A stretch of DNA of 64,000 bases from Polycyclovorans algicola TG408 (GTDB lineage Bacteria; Pseudomonadota; Gammaproteobacteria; Nevskiales; Nevskiaceae), in NCBI RefSeq assembly GCF_000711245.1, contig NZ_JOMH01000001.1, positions 2,412,830 through 2,476,829 on the forward strand, in the 5' to 3' direction. Shown here in pieces: positions 10,549 to 19,781 of this stretch (its first letter is position 1; each line of letters begins with the position of its first letter). Under the pieces are notes generated by a model. That model ran no database searches and was not told the DNA's origin. It saw nothing but the letters and a program-made list of their open reading frames with translations. Both the position numbers and the translations under genes were made by a program.

Positions 10549-11301
10549 ATGAAAGTCCACATTGTTTACGCCCACCCGCAGGCCACTTCGTTCAACGGGG
10601 CGCTGCTGCGCCGTAGCGTCGAGGCGCTGGAATCGCAAGGCCATGAAGTGCAGGTTTCTGACCTGTACGCCATGGGGTTCAACCCGGTGGCGTCGGCGCA
10701 TGACTTCAAGGAACGTCGTTTCGAAGGCCACTTGCAGTACGACCGCGAGCAGAAGCATGCGGTGGGCCAGCGCGGTTTCAGCGACGACATTCAGGCCGAA
10801 ATCGACAAGGTGCTGTGGTGCGACCTGCTGATTCTGCAGTTTCCGCTGTGGTGGTATTCGGTGCCGGCGATCATGAAGGGCTGGTTTGACCGCGTGTTCG
10901 CCAACGGGCTGATGTACGGCCAGTTGGGCCGCTTCGACCAGGGCGGCCTCAAGGGCAAGCGCGCCATGGTCTCGACCACCACCGGCTGCTTCCCCGACAT
11001 GGTCGAGGCGGGCGGCATCATGGGACACCTCGACGTGATGCTCTGGCATCTGCAGTACGGAACGCTGCACTACGTCGGCTTCGATGTGCTCGAACCGTTC
11101 GTCACCTACTCGGTGCGCTACGAAGACGATGCCGCGCGGGCCCAGTATCTCGATGCTTTGGAGGCGCGTCTGCGCAACATCGAGCAAGTGCCGCTGAAGT
11201 CCGCGCACCTGAACGAAGAGTTCGGTGCCGACTGGAAGCTCAAGGCGGGCATCGCGCCGCGCACCACCGGCCATCTGTCATTCCCCGGCTCGCCGGCGTA
11301 A
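10549..11301 (+). CDS. NAD(P)H:quinone oxidoreductase family flavoprotein
   Basis: A 250-residue member of the flavodoxin-fold NQO1/MdaB family. It starts with MKVHIVYAHPQATSFNGALL, the typical FMN/FAD-binding start, and carries LLILQFPLWWYSVPAIMKGWFDRVF, the conserved flavin and quinone site. The family reduces quinones or other electrophiles by two electrons using NAD(P)H. The ATG at 10549 is used; an upstream frame start at 10408 adds 47 residues of no similarity. An enoyl-CoA hydratase gene follows after 33 bp, perhaps in one operon. Confidence 0.88.
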   Translation: MKVHIVYAHPQATSFNGALLRRSVEALESQGHEVQVSDLYAMGFNPVASAHDFKERRFEGHLQYDREQKHAVGQRGFSDDIQAEIDKVLWCDLLILQFPLWWYSVPAIMKGWFDRVFANGLMYGQLGRFDQGGLKGKRAMVSTTTGCFPDMVEAGGIMGHLDVMLWHLQYGTLHYVGFDVLEPFVTYSVRYEDDAARAQYLDALEARLRNIEQVPLKSAHLNEEFGADWKLKAGIAPRTTGHLSFPGSPA

Positions 11302-11334
11302 CCCTTCTCACTTCATCCGGATCAACTGACTGAC

Positions 11335-12123
11335 ATGACCATGATTGCCACTGCACTGACCGTTGAAAACGGCCTCGCGCGCCTGCGCTTTACCGATGCC
11401 GCCAACGCCAACCCGATCAATCGCCGCCTCTGCGATGAGCTCTGTGACCAGGCGGTCGAGCTGTCCAGCCGCAGTGATGTGCGCGCCGTACTCGTCACGG
11501 CGGATGGCAAGCATTTCGGCTTCGGCGGCGACATCGCCCACTTCAACCAGCAGGGTGATCAGTTGCCGGCCGAGATCAAGCGCATGACCGCCACCATTCA
11601 CAGCGCCATTACCCGGCTGCAGCGCATGGACGCGCCGATGGTGGTGGCGGTGCAGGGGGTTTGCGCCGGGGGTTCGGCGGCTTTCGCGGCCGGCTGCGAC
11701 GTGGTGATTAGCGCCGACAATACGCGTTGGGTCGCCGCCTACACCGGCATTGGCTACAGCACCGACGCCAGCGCCACGGTGATGTTCTCGCGCCGCATGG
11801 GTCTGGCGCGGGCGCGCAACTTTCTGCTGCGCAATCAGACCTTGGATGCGCAGGCCGCGCTGGCCGCCGGACTGGTCGATGAGGTCGTGCCGGCCGACCA
11901 ACTCATCGCCCACGCTGAGCAGATTGCCCAGCAGTTCGCCCAGGGGCCGACCAAGGCGTATGGCGAGGTCCGCCGTCTGCTCCTCAGCGTTCAGGACCAG
12001 CCGCTGGAAACGCAGTTGGAGCTTGAAGCGCAAGCCCTGGCCCGCGTTGCCGCGACTGACGATGCGCGCGAAGGCTTGCGGTCGTTCAGCGAAAAGCGCA
12101 AGCCGAATTTCACCGGTCGGTAG
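11335..12123 (+). CDS. Enoyl-CoA hydratase/isomerase family protein
   Basis: A 262-residue crotonase-fold protein. The oxyanion-hole segments are FGFGGDIAHF and VQGVCAGGSAAFAAGCDVVI; the C-terminal SEKRKPNFTGR is the usual crotonase tail. The usual second catalytic Glu region reads TGIGYSTDASATVM, without an obvious Glu pair, so hydratase activity is uncertain and an isomerase or other CoA reaction is possible. It acts in the cytoplasm on acyl-CoA. It follows the quinone reductase gene and converges with the GST gene. Confidence 0.85.
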   Translation: MTMIATALTVENGLARLRFTDAANANPINRRLCDELCDQAVELSSRSDVRAVLVTADGKHFGFGGDIAHFNQQGDQLPAEIKRMTATIHSAITRLQRMDAPMVVAVQGVCAGGSAAFAAGCDVVISADNTRWVAAYTGIGYSTDASATVMFSRRMGLARARNFLLRNQTLDAQAALAAGLVDEVVPADQLIAHAEQIAQQFAQGPTKAYGEVRRLLLSVQDQPLETQLELEAQALARVAATDDAREGLRSFSEKRKPNFTGR

Positions 12124-12156
12124 CGCATCCGGCGGGCGACGCGCCGGCGGTCATGA

Positions 12157-12789
12157 TCAGGGGCAGAGCTGACGCATTCGCTGGTAGGCCGGGCGCGCTT
12201 CGACGCGCTCAAGGTAGGCGACGATGTTCGGGTATTGCTCGATGGGCGCGGCCGTTTTCAGCGCCGGAAACGACGTGCCGTTGGCCAGGTGCAGGTCGTA
12301 GGCCACCATCACGTCGGCGCCGGTGAACGCCTCGCCGGCCACATACGGCGAAACGCCCAGCGTGCGGTCGAGGTGCGACAGGGTGGTCGCGAATTCCGCC
12401 TGCATGAAGCCGTCGTAGGCCGCCGATTGAATCTGCAGCAGCTTGCCGTAAAGGTCGAACAGAATCGGCACCATCAGCGTCGATTCGGCCGCGTGCATCC
12501 AGTGCAGATAGGCGACATACGCGTCCGAGTCGACGGCCGGTTTGAGTCGCCCCTGACCATGGCGTTCGATCAGGTATTCCACCACCGCGCCGGACTCGCA
12601 GATCACCCGGTTGCCGTCTTGCACCACCGGCGACTTGCCCAGCGGCGACAGCTCGAAAATGGATTGCGGCGAGCGAAAGGTTTTCGGGTCGCGCTGGTGG
12701 TGCACCAGCTCGTAATTGATCGCCAGTTCCTCCGCGAGCCAGACGATGCGCTCCGAGCGCGACATGTTCAGGTGATGAATCGTGATCAT
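12157..12789 (-). CDS. Glutathione S-transferase family protein
   Basis: A 210-residue GST. The N-terminal thioredoxin-like domain starts MITIHHLNMSRSERIVWLAEEL, with the Ser-Arg element in the glutathione-activating position, and has SPLGKSPVV and ICESGAVVEYLIERH (the ES/SGAVVEYL glutathione-binding motif). The all-helical C-terminal domain contains GVSPYVAGEAFTGADVMVAYDL. Likely cytoplasmic conjugation or thiol chemistry; the substrate is unknown. A GAGGAGAAA ribosome-binding site precedes the ATG at 12789. Confidence 0.9.
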   Translation of the reverse strand: MITIHHLNMSRSERIVWLAEELAINYELVHHQRDPKTFRSPQSIFELSPLGKSPVVQDGNRVICESGAVVEYLIERHGQGRLKPAVDSDAYVAYLHWMHAAESTLMVPILFDLYGKLLQIQSAAYDGFMQAEFATTLSHLDRTLGVSPYVAGEAFTGADVMVAYDLHLANGTSFPALKTAAPIEQYPNIVAYLERVEARPAYQRMRQLCP

Positions 12790-12930
12790 TGAATTTCTCC
12801 TCTCAGGGCGGGTGAAGCGTAGCGGAACCCATCACCGACAAATGGCGCGAGGTCCGCAAGCAACCTGTCGCGTGTCGCCGGTTCGCCGCCATGACATCAT
12901 CGCCAGCCCGATAGATCGCCTCAACGCGCC

Positions 12931-13944
12931 ATGGATTCTCTAAGCCAGATTGCCCTCGGCGCTGCCGTCAGCGTGGCCGTCATGGGGCGGCATACGCCGG
13001 TGGGCCGCGCCGCGTTGTGGGGCGCCGTGTGCGGCACCTTGCCCGACCTTGATGCGCTCATCGACCACGGCGATGCGGTGCGCAACATGACCCTGCACCG
13101 CGCCGAAACCCATGCGCTGTTCTGGCTGACCCTGGTGGCGCCGCTGATCGCGGCCGGCATCCACCGACTGCATCGCGGCAGCGCCACGTTCAAGCGATGG
13201 TGGCTGGCGGTTTGGCTGGTGCTCATCACCCACCCGCTGCTCGACGTGATGACCGTGTACGGCACCCGCCTGGCCCTGCCGTTCACCGATCAGCCGTATG
13301 GCGTGGCCAGCATCTTCATCATTGATCCGCTGTTCACGCTGCCGCTGCTGATCGGCTTGGGGGTGGCGCTGTATCGCAAGTCAGCGCGCCCCACGGTCAT
13401 CGCGCTGGCGATCAGCTCGCTGTATCTGGCGTGGGGCTACGGCGCGCAGCAGCAGGTGCGCGGTGTCGCGCTCGCCAGCCTGGATGAGCAAGGCGTAACG
13501 GTCGAGCAGCTACTGGTCACGCCCACCGCCTTCAACTCGGTGCTGTGGCGCGTGGTGGCCATCACCCCCAACGGCTATGCCGAAGGCTTCCGCTCGCTGC
13601 TGGATGCCGAACCGCAGATGCAGTTCATCCACCATCCACGCGGCATGGCGTGGTACGACCGCGTTGCCCAGCACGCCCCGGTGCAACGCATCGCCGCCTT
13701 CAGCCGTGGCTACTTCGACCTGGTGCAGGTGGACGACACCCTGCGCATTCGCGACCTGCGCATGGGGCAAACGCCGTATTTCTACTTCAGCTTCGTCATC
13801 GCCGAGCAAGGGGTTGATGGCTGGCAGTGGGTGCCGCCGCAGCCGGTCGGTGACCGGCCGCCACTGGCCGAGGGCTTGGGGTGGATGTGGCTGCGAATGG
13901 CTGGCAACCCATTGCCCCCGCCGGGTGCGGGGTTGGAGCGCTGA
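12931..13944 (+). CDS. YdjM-like membrane protein (DUF457, metal-dependent hydrolase family)
   Basis: A 337-residue inner-membrane protein of the DUF457/YdjM family. The N-terminus MDSLSQIALGAAVS and the motif GTLPDLDALIDHGD are family hallmarks, as is the His-rich HRAETHALFWLTL and the later HPLLDVMTVYGT, which together give conserved His and Asp residues likely to bind metal. Four to five hydrophobic segments lie in the first 190 residues; the rest is a soluble domain probably on the periplasmic side. Often annotated as a metal-dependent hydrolase. Its substrate is unknown. Confidence 0.82.
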   Translation: MDSLSQIALGAAVSVAVMGRHTPVGRAALWGAVCGTLPDLDALIDHGDAVRNMTLHRAETHALFWLTLVAPLIAAGIHRLHRGSATFKRWWLAVWLVLITHPLLDVMTVYGTRLALPFTDQPYGVASIFIIDPLFTLPLLIGLGVALYRKSARPTVIALAISSLYLAWGYGAQQQVRGVALASLDEQGVTVEQLLVTPTAFNSVLWRVVAITPNGYAEGFRSLLDAEPQMQFIHHPRGMAWYDRVAQHAPVQRIAAFSRGYFDLVQVDDTLRIRDLRMGQTPYFYFSFVIAEQGVDGWQWVPPQPVGDRPPLAEGLGWMWLRMAGNPLPPPGAGLER

Positions 13945-14117
13945 ATGATCAAACATGCCGGGTTTGGAATTGGCGCCAGACGCGGGCGCCGTTTGAACGG
14001 TAGAGCTGGCGAAACTTGACGGCACACCTGGAACCAAGCGGTCCACCCAAAGTCGAGACTTCCTGATTCGGCGCGCGAGTATCTGATCAATCATTTCCGA
14101 CACAAACCGGAGTTCGT

Positions 14118-15329
14118 ATGCGGTCTCCTGATCCGAGTTTTCTGGCACACGATGGGTTGAAGCGGGCACTTGAGCTTCTCGTCTCGCGAGGTCGTGATGC
14201 GGTCGATCTGCCAGTCACGCTCCCCGAGTCCGGGCTGGGCGATCAATGCGCACTGGAAATGCTCTCGGGTCACGTGCTGGACGGGGCCGCTGAACTCAGT
14301 TCGCCGACGTCGCTGGCGCACATGGATCCGCCGACACCCTGGATCACGTGGGCCATGGCGCTGTGGAACGCCAGTCTCAACCAGAACATGCTCCATGAAA
14401 TGACCTCTCCCTTTGCCACGCAGGCGGAGGCTCTGGTGTTGAGGTGGCTGTCACCGTACTTCGGCATGCAGGGTGGGCATTTTTGCGCGGGCTCAACCCT
14501 GGCCAACCTGACGGGCATTTGGGCGGCGCGTGATGCTGCGGGGGTGAGCAAGGTCGTTGCCTCAGAGGCCGCACACCTCAGCGTCGAGAAGGCGTGCCGC
14601 TTGCTGGGCCTCGAACTCCTCAAGGTTGCAGTTGATCGGCATGGGCGCCTGGACGGCGCGCAGCTCCCCAGCCTTGATGACGCCTGCCTGGTTCTCACCG
14701 CAGGAACCACCGCCACGGGGGCTGTTGATCCCTTGCACCTGGCGGGTGCCGCGAAGTGGACACACGTCGATGCCGCATGGGCGGGTCCGCTGCGACTGAG
14801 TCGGACCTACTCCGGACGACTCGACGGCATTGCGGCAGCCGACTCGGTGGCCGTATCTGCCCACAAATGGCTCTTCCAGCCCAAGGACTCGGCTCTGGTG
14901 ATGTTCCGCGACCTGGAGATGGCGAATTCAGCGATCAGCTTTGGCGGCAGCTATCTTGCGAGGCCCAATGTCGGCGTTCAGGGCTCGCGATCAGCTGTTG
15001 CGATTCCCCTACTCGCGACGCTTCTCGCCTGGGGTCGGGAGGGCGTGGCCCAACGTCTCGACGATCTCATGCAAATGGCTGACGTACTGGCGGACGCCAT
15101 TGAGACGAGTGATCGCCTGCTGTTGTGGGGTCGTCCGCAGACCGGGATCAACGTGTTCCGACCCACATGCTCAACGGCTGCCGCACTCGTGCAGGCGCTG
15201 CCGCCCGGCATGTTGTCAACCTGCGTTCTGGATGGCCAGGCGTGGGCGCGTTCGGTTGCAGCCAATCCGTTGGTGGATATGAATCTTGTGGTGGGGAGCG
15301 TTCTGGCTGCCAGCCTTGAAGGCGCCTGA
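14118..15329 (+). CDS. Pyridoxal-phosphate-dependent decarboxylase family protein
   Basis: A 403-residue fold-type I PLP enzyme of the group II decarboxylase (glutamate/aromatic amino acid decarboxylase) family. The PLP Lys is in SVAVSAHKWLFQPKDSALV; the Asp and Ala that contact the cofactor ring are in THVDAAWAGPLRL; TAGTTATGAVDPL and GSTLANLTGIWAARDAAG are also typical. It is shorter than most family members (about 450-500 residues). The reaction is likely removal of CO2 from an amino acid or use of a related substrate; specificity is not visible. It is followed by a decayed insertion-sequence gene. Confidence 0.85.
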   Translation: MRSPDPSFLAHDGLKRALELLVSRGRDAVDLPVTLPESGLGDQCALEMLSGHVLDGAAELSSPTSLAHMDPPTPWITWAMALWNASLNQNMLHEMTSPFATQAEALVLRWLSPYFGMQGGHFCAGSTLANLTGIWAARDAAGVSKVVASEAAHLSVEKACRLLGLELLKVAVDRHGRLDGAQLPSLDDACLVLTAGTTATGAVDPLHLAGAAKWTHVDAAWAGPLRLSRTYSGRLDGIAAADSVAVSAHKWLFQPKDSALVMFRDLEMANSAISFGGSYLARPNVGVQGSRSAVAIPLLATLLAWGREGVAQRLDDLMQMADVLADAIETSDRLLLWGRPQTGINVFRPTCSTAAALVQALPPGMLSTCVLDGQAWARSVAANPLVDMNLVVGSVLAASLEGA

Positions 15330-15393
15330 CCCGCCCCCTGTGAGCCGTACCACCTGGTGACGAGGAGAATCCGTCGCTTGGATGAGGGCGGAA

Positions 15394-15633
15394 ATGCGCA
15401 AGAGTCGATTCGCTGCTGAGCAGATCATTGGTCTTCTGTAGAAAGTGGAGGCCGGAATGCCCGTCGCCGAGCTATGCCGGTGATACGCCTTCAACGATGC
15501 GACGTCTTATGCGTGACGGGCCAAGTACGGCGGTATGCGAGCGGACGAGGCCAAGCGTCTGCGGGATCAGGAGACCGAGAACACCCGCGTGAAGTAGCTG
15601 CTCGCTGAGGCGCGGCTCATCTCGAATTTGGAG
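15394..15633 (+). pseudogene. IS3-family transposase OrfA remnant
   Basis: A decayed copy of an IS3-family OrfA. Reading from ATG 15394 gives MRKSRFAAEQIIGLL then stop, KVEAGMPVAELCR, stop, AFNDATSYA, stop, RAKYGGMRADEAKRL and later TENTRVK then LLAEARL. Each stop falls where a normal residue is expected in the family, so at least four in-frame stop codons have accumulated. No OrfB remains after about 15634. The stretch 15634-15834 holds nothing I recognise. It is unrelated to the intact IS3-family element 1.3 kb downstream. Confidence 0.82.
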
Positions 15634-15834
15634 CCCTCAAGGTCAGTTGAAGGGTGAAGCGCTGGCTCCGCCGCGCAAACTCTAGCCGTCCTGCGGATAC
15701 TGGCCTTGGCCAATGCGAGGTACTTCAAAACACAACTCCAGCAATGAGCAGGCCCGACAAGTCACAAACGACATTCCTATTGCGTCTAAGTAAGGAAGAG
15801 GGCTCGTCGGGCCCGTTCTGCGAAAGGTACTGTC

Positions 15835-16590
15835 ATGTCCGCACGCTCTTCCTGGCTTCTGTTTTACCCCCGTACATCGCTTTCCATCGCCCTTGTCTTT
15901 CTGATGGGGTTCGGGGTTCCACATGCCACTCATGCCGAAGGCCCCGGGACAACTCGTGCAAACCCCCCTGTGCTGGTGATCGTTGAAGTGCCGAAGCCAT
16001 GGCTGGTTCCACGATTCTTGGTCGCGCGCAAAATGCGCGACACGATTTCAGAGTACGAAGCACTGCCAGGCTTGGCCTTCAAGGCGTACTCCATCAGGCA
16101 CGCCGACGGCGCTTTCGGTGGTCTGTATCTCTGGGATGATGCGGACCGTGCTCGAACCTGGTTCTCGCCAGGCTGGTTTGAGCGTGTTGAACGCGAACGG
16201 GGCGCTGCGGCGCAGGTGCGCTTCTTCCAAGTCTTGACAGTGATCGACACGGTGCAGGGCGGCACGCTAATGGACACCCGAAGCAAATCGGTAGCTTCGC
16301 TCTTAATGTTGCCGCCGAACAGTGTCTTAGCCGATTTTTCGCCGGAGGCGCTGGTAGGACTTGTTGCGGCGGACAAGCGAGTGCCGGGGCTGCTTCGACG
16401 TTATCGGGTGATCGACGAAGGCGGTCGCACTGGCGTTTTGAGCATCTGGGAAAGTACGGCCGCCGCAAGGCTGCTCATGAGCGACTCAATGGAGGCCGAA
16501 TCGGAATGGTTTGACACTCCAATTCTGCTACCCAGCAGCTTGCCGTCACATCCGTCCAGACTCGGTGGGTCAGAAGGAGCGCCGCAATGA
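15835..16590 (+). CDS. Exported YdhR-like protein (dimeric alpha/beta-barrel fold)
   Basis: A 251-residue protein with an N-terminal signal peptide (hydrophobic core SIALVFLMGFG, then HATHAEG). After it come VLVIVEVPKPWLVPRFLVAR and GLAFKAYSIRHADGAFGGLYLWDDADRARTWF, which match the YdhR/monooxygenase-like dimeric alpha/beta-barrel family. A second similar half (GLLRRYRVIDEGGRTGVLSIWES) suggests two barrel repeats. The enzymatic role is unknown. Its stop overlaps the start of the sigma-factor gene (ATGA), so it heads a small operon now broken by an insertion sequence. Confidence 0.65.
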   Translation: MSARSSWLLFYPRTSLSIALVFLMGFGVPHATHAEGPGTTRANPPVLVIVEVPKPWLVPRFLVARKMRDTISEYEALPGLAFKAYSIRHADGAFGGLYLWDDADRARTWFSPGWFERVERERGAAAQVRFFQVLTVIDTVQGGTLMDTRSKSVASLLMLPPNSVLADFSPEALVGLVAADKRVPGLLRRYRVIDEGGRTGVLSIWESTAAARLLMSDSMEAESEWFDTPILLPSSLPSHPSRLGGSEGAPQ

Positions 16591-16934
16591 AGATCACCGA
16601 CCCCGAGCCCGGACAGTTGAATGCTGCACGGCAGGGTAGCCTTGCCGCCCTGGATGGCCTGCTGGGGGTTATTCAGCCGGGAGTTTACAACCTGGCCCTG
16701 CGCGTACTGGGTCAGCGTGAGGATGCCGCCGATGCGACTCAAGAAATCCTGCTCAAGGTCGTGATGCACCTCACCACCTTTCGCGATGATGCCTCATTCA
16801 CCACCTGGGTTTGGCGAATCGCACATAACCACCTTATGACCGCCCGAACGCGCACCCTCGAATCCCCCGTGGTGTCCCTTGAATCCCTCACCGAGTGAAC
16901 CGCCCCAAGTATCCCGGAGGCCATTTAGTCTGAG

Positions 16935-17840
16935 TCACGCAGCTTTGACGTACTCAGGGTGTTGTGCATAGTAGTTAGCTTCTGCTTCGGCTGGCGGGAT
17001 GTGCCCGATGGGCTCCAGCAGTCTTCGGTTGTTGAACCAGTCCACCCAGTTCAAGGTGGCCCATTCGACGTCCTCGCGTTTGCGCCATGACGACTGCCGG
17101 TGGATGACTTCGGCTTTGAACAAGCCGTTGATGGTCTCGGCCAGGGCGTTGTCATAGCTGTCGCCGACGCTGCCCACCGAGGGCTCCAGTCCCGCGTCGA
17201 CCAGGCGCTCGGTGTATCGAATCGAGACGTACTGGACGCCCCTATCGCTGTGGTGAACCAGCCGACCCGATCCGAAGGGTTTCCGGTCGTGCAAGGCTTG
17301 TTCCAAGGCATCGAGCACGAAATCGGTGCGTGCCGATGATGAAGCTCGCCAGCCGACGATCCGTCGGGCGTAAACATCAATGACAAAGGCAACATAGACA
17401 AAGCCCTGCCAGGTGGACACATACGTGAAGTCGGACACCCAAAGCTGGTTTGGCCGATCTGTCTTGAACTGCCGTTGTACGTGATCCAGTGGGCATGAAA
17501 GTTTCTTGTCACTGAAAGTGGTGCGCACCCCCTTGCCGCGAATCACGCCGCGCATACCAAGCCGCTTCATCAGCCGTGCCACGGTGCATCGTGCAACTCC
17601 TACCTGCTCGCGTCGCAATTGGCGATAGACCTTGCGTACTCCGTAGACCCGGAAGTTGTCGTTCCAGATTTGCTGAATCAACGGGGTGAGTTGATCGTCT
17701 CGTTTAGCTCGAAGAGATCGTTGTCCTGGATCCCGCTGCTGGGCAGCGTGTGCGTAGTAGGTCGATGGGGCAATCGGCAGCACTTTGCAGATCGGCTCGA
17801 CCCCATGGACATCACGATGTGCGTCGATGAACGCCTTCAT
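16935..17840 (-). CDS. IS3-family transposase OrfB (DDE integrase domain)
   Basis: A 301-residue OrfB. It begins with the HTH_21-like segment ([15 protein letters not shown]) and continues into an rve-type integrase core. The catalytic triad is visible as Asp in [12 protein letters not shown], Asp in [11 protein letters not shown] and Glu in [15 protein letters not shown]. The start overlaps the OrfA stop (ATGA), so OrfB is made by re-initiation or, as an OrfAB fusion, by programmed -1 frameshifting as is known in the family. Confidence 0.95.
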   Translation of the reverse strand: MKAFIDAHRDVHGVEPICKVLPIAPSTYYAHAAQQRDPGQRSLRAKRDDQLTPLIQQIWNDNFRVYGVRKVYRQLRREQVGVARCTVARLMKRLGMRGVIRGKGVRTTFSDKKLSCPLDHVQRQFKTDRPNQLWVSDFTYVSTWQGFVYVAFVIDVYARRIVGWRASSSARTDFVLDALEQALHDRKPFGSGRLVHHSDRGVQYVSIRYTERLVDAGLEPSVGSVGDSYDNALAETINGLFKAEVIHRQSSWRKREDVEWATLNWVDWFNNRRLLEPIGHIPPAEAEANYYAQHPEYVKAA

Positions 17841-18160
17841 CGTTTGAATGGGCGGTCGAGCTCCGCCTGAGCAAAATACGCAGATGCCTTGCGCAGAATC
17901 TCGTTGGCCTGACGCAGTTCGCGAACCTCGCGCTCCAGCGCCTTCAGGTGCGCCTTCTCGTCGGTGGTCAGGCCCTCCCGCTGCCCAACATCACGCTCGT
18001 GCTGCCGGACCCACACCCGCAGGGTCTCGGCCTTGCACCCCATCTTTCCAGCAATCGATTCCATCGCCGCCCACTGCGAGCTGTAGTCAGATTGATGCTC
18101 CAGCACCAGCCGTACCGCTCGCTCCTTCAGCTCCGGGGAATACCGTATTCCTTTGTTCAT
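17837..18160 (-). CDS. IS3-family transposase OrfA (helix-turn-helix, leucine zipper)
   Basis: A 107-residue DNA-binding protein. The N-terminus [17 protein letters not shown] and [20 protein letters not shown] form the helix-turn-helix that recognises the IS ends. The C-terminal half ([22 protein letters not shown]) is the coiled-coil zipper of OrfA proteins. It overlaps OrfB by 4 bases. Confidence 0.94.
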   Translation of the reverse strand: MNKGIRYSPELKERAVRLVLEHQSDYSSQWAAMESIAGKMGCKAETLRVWVRQHERDVGQREGLTTDEKAHLKALEREVRELRQANEILRKASAYFAQAELDRPFKR

Positions 18161-18760
18161 CGCTCCATCCTCTCAAGGTTTAGAGCCTCCGGGAAAGATG
18201 GGGCGGTTCAGAGGATTGGATGCGGGGCTGGAATTCGCAGACCGTGCTGCACATGCAAGGGGTGATCCGGGCCAATTAACACCCGAAGACAAACTCGAAG
18301 CTCGTCAAGTGGGATTGACCTGCACGCAGTCCATGCTGATGGCGCTGGACCGTGACCAGCGAATCGTTTACCTCTTGGACACCGTTTTTGATCTGCCTTC
18401 GAAGCAGGCCGCCGAAGTGGTTGGCATCACCCCCGAAGCCTATCGACAGCGGCTCTCGAGAACGCGCGCTCGGCTGCAGAATTACATGGACAGCAATTGT
18501 GGGCTGGTCAATCCGGAATCAGCCTGCTCCTGTCCCAGACAACTGCCAGCGGTGCGCCACCTGCGTGGGGACCGCCCCTTGAAACAGCTCGATGCTGAAG
18601 CGCAGCGTGCAGCAGAACAGGCCTTTGACGCGTTTTTCCGTATCAGTGATGCCGCAAGCGTGTTCCGCAGCCATCCTGAGGTCCAAGCCCCAGAGGCATT
18701 GCAGACCGCAATCCGTGCGGTGCTGAGTCAAGAGGGGTTTCTCACAAAGGACCCATCACA

Positions 18761-19642
18761 TTGAACAGGTCCACCGAGATTCTCGGTCAAGCATTGGCGA
18801 TTCGCGCAGATGACGGCGAGGTGTTGCAGGCCACGTTGTTTGAGTCTCCCACCCAATCCCGCAGCCCGGTGCTGATCGCCAGTGCTCTTGGCACTACGCA
18901 GCACTTTTACGCACCCTTCGCTTCTTGGATGGCCGAACGTGGCCACACCGTAATGACCTTTGACCTGCGGGGTATTGGCGCTTCGAGGCGCGAAGAACAT
19001 CGGCGTTCGCTACGCGGGCTTGACGTCAATATGCTGACCTGGGCGCGTGTCGATTTCGCCTCAGCGGTCAGAACGCTTTGCGCACATACCGCGCAGCAAC
19101 GCGTCACTCTCGTGGGGCACAGCTTGGGCGTGCACAACGCGGCGATGACCAATGGTGAAACACAGTCATGTCTCGAAAAGGTGATTTCGGTCGCAGCGGG
19201 CTCGGGCTATTGGCGAGATTGGGCCACCCCGTCGAGGCGTAAAGCACCCTTGATGCTGCACCTCGCCGGGCCGCTACTGACCCCGCTGTTTGGATACTTT
19301 CCAGGCCGACGTCTCGGGATGGTGGCAGACCTACCGGCCCCAGTAATGCACCAGTGGACCCGCTGGTGTCGTCACCCCGGGTTTGCTTGGGGCAGTGAGC
19401 CACAGGAAGTCATTCCCAGCCTTCAAAGTGCGCGCTTCCGCATCGAAGCCTTCAGCTTCACGGACGACGATGCAATGACCGAGTCCTGCACACAAAAGCT
19501 GTTGGATGCGATGCCCAATGCACCGTCAACCCTACGAGTTCTGGCGCCGAGCGACGTGGGACTCACGGCAATCGGTCACGTCGGAGCATTTCGCCGCAAC
19601 GCAGCCTCGTTATGGCCGCATCTGGTAGCAGGGATTTTATGA
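18761..19642 (+). CDS. Alpha/beta hydrolase
   Basis: A 293-residue alpha/beta hydrolase. The nucleophile elbow is VTLVGHSLGVHNAA (Ser in GHSLG). The catalytic His is probably in AIGHVGAFRR near the C-terminus, and the acid in SDVGLT or the preceding strand. The N-terminal part has ALGTTQHFYAPFASWMAERGH, which resembles YheT/UCP037442-like hydrolases. No signal peptide. The TTG at 18761 overlaps the stop of the broken sigma gene, so it was the third gene of that operon and may now rely on a promoter in or after the insertion sequence. Substrate unknown. Confidence 0.82.
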   Translation: MNRSTEILGQALAIRADDGEVLQATLFESPTQSRSPVLIASALGTTQHFYAPFASWMAERGHTVMTFDLRGIGASRREEHRRSLRGLDVNMLTWARVDFASAVRTLCAHTAQQRVTLVGHSLGVHNAAMTNGETQSCLEKVISVAAGSGYWRDWATPSRRKAPLMLHLAGPLLTPLFGYFPGRRLGMVADLPAPVMHQWTRWCRHPGFAWGSEPQEVIPSLQSARFRIEAFSFTDDDAMTESCTQKLLDAMPNAPSTLRVLAPSDVGLTAIGHVGAFRRNAASLWPHLVAGIL

Positions 19643-19781
19643 TTTGGGGATCTCAGTATCGAAGGTGAGCGCCCACTTCGGGCTGTTTCAGGTCAATGCC
19701 AAAGAGCTGGCAGTGGGATGGTTCATCGCAAGTCGCGTCGTGCTCTCCTCCGCGCTGCGGGTCATTAGCTTGCGCCCAGCG

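Larger units (their letters stand above)
16896..18210 (-). mobile_element. IS3-family insertion sequence, 1315 bp, intact
   Basis: The element is bounded by 26-bp imperfect inverted repeats that both begin TGAACCGCCCCA and end TCCCGGAGGC (left end 16896-16921, right end 18185-18210). It is flanked by a 3-bp direct repeat GAG (16893-16895 and 18211-18213). Two overlapping genes on the minus strand encode OrfA and OrfB. Both appear intact, so it may still be active. It interrupts the sigma-factor gene. Protein features suggest the IS51-type subgroup; that is an inference. Confidence 0.93.
16587..18764 (+). pseudogene. ECF-type RNA polymerase sigma factor, broken by IS3 element and a one-base deletion
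   Basis: The two halves are 16587-16895 and 18214-18764. The N-terminal half holds sigma region 2 (QREDAADATQEILLKVVMHL and FTTWVWRIAHNHLM); the C-terminal half holds region 4 (LDRDQRIVYLLDTVFDLPSK then EVVGITPEAYRQRLSRTRARL). The insertion sequence lies between them with a GAG target duplication. Removing it does not restore one frame: the second half is off by one base. A single lost T just after the junction (gaggattgg from gaggatttgg) would give the expected LTEDLDAGLEFA. So the gene has two lesions, or one lesion plus a sequencing error. The C-terminal extension is Cys-containing (ESACSCPR). Confidence 0.85.
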
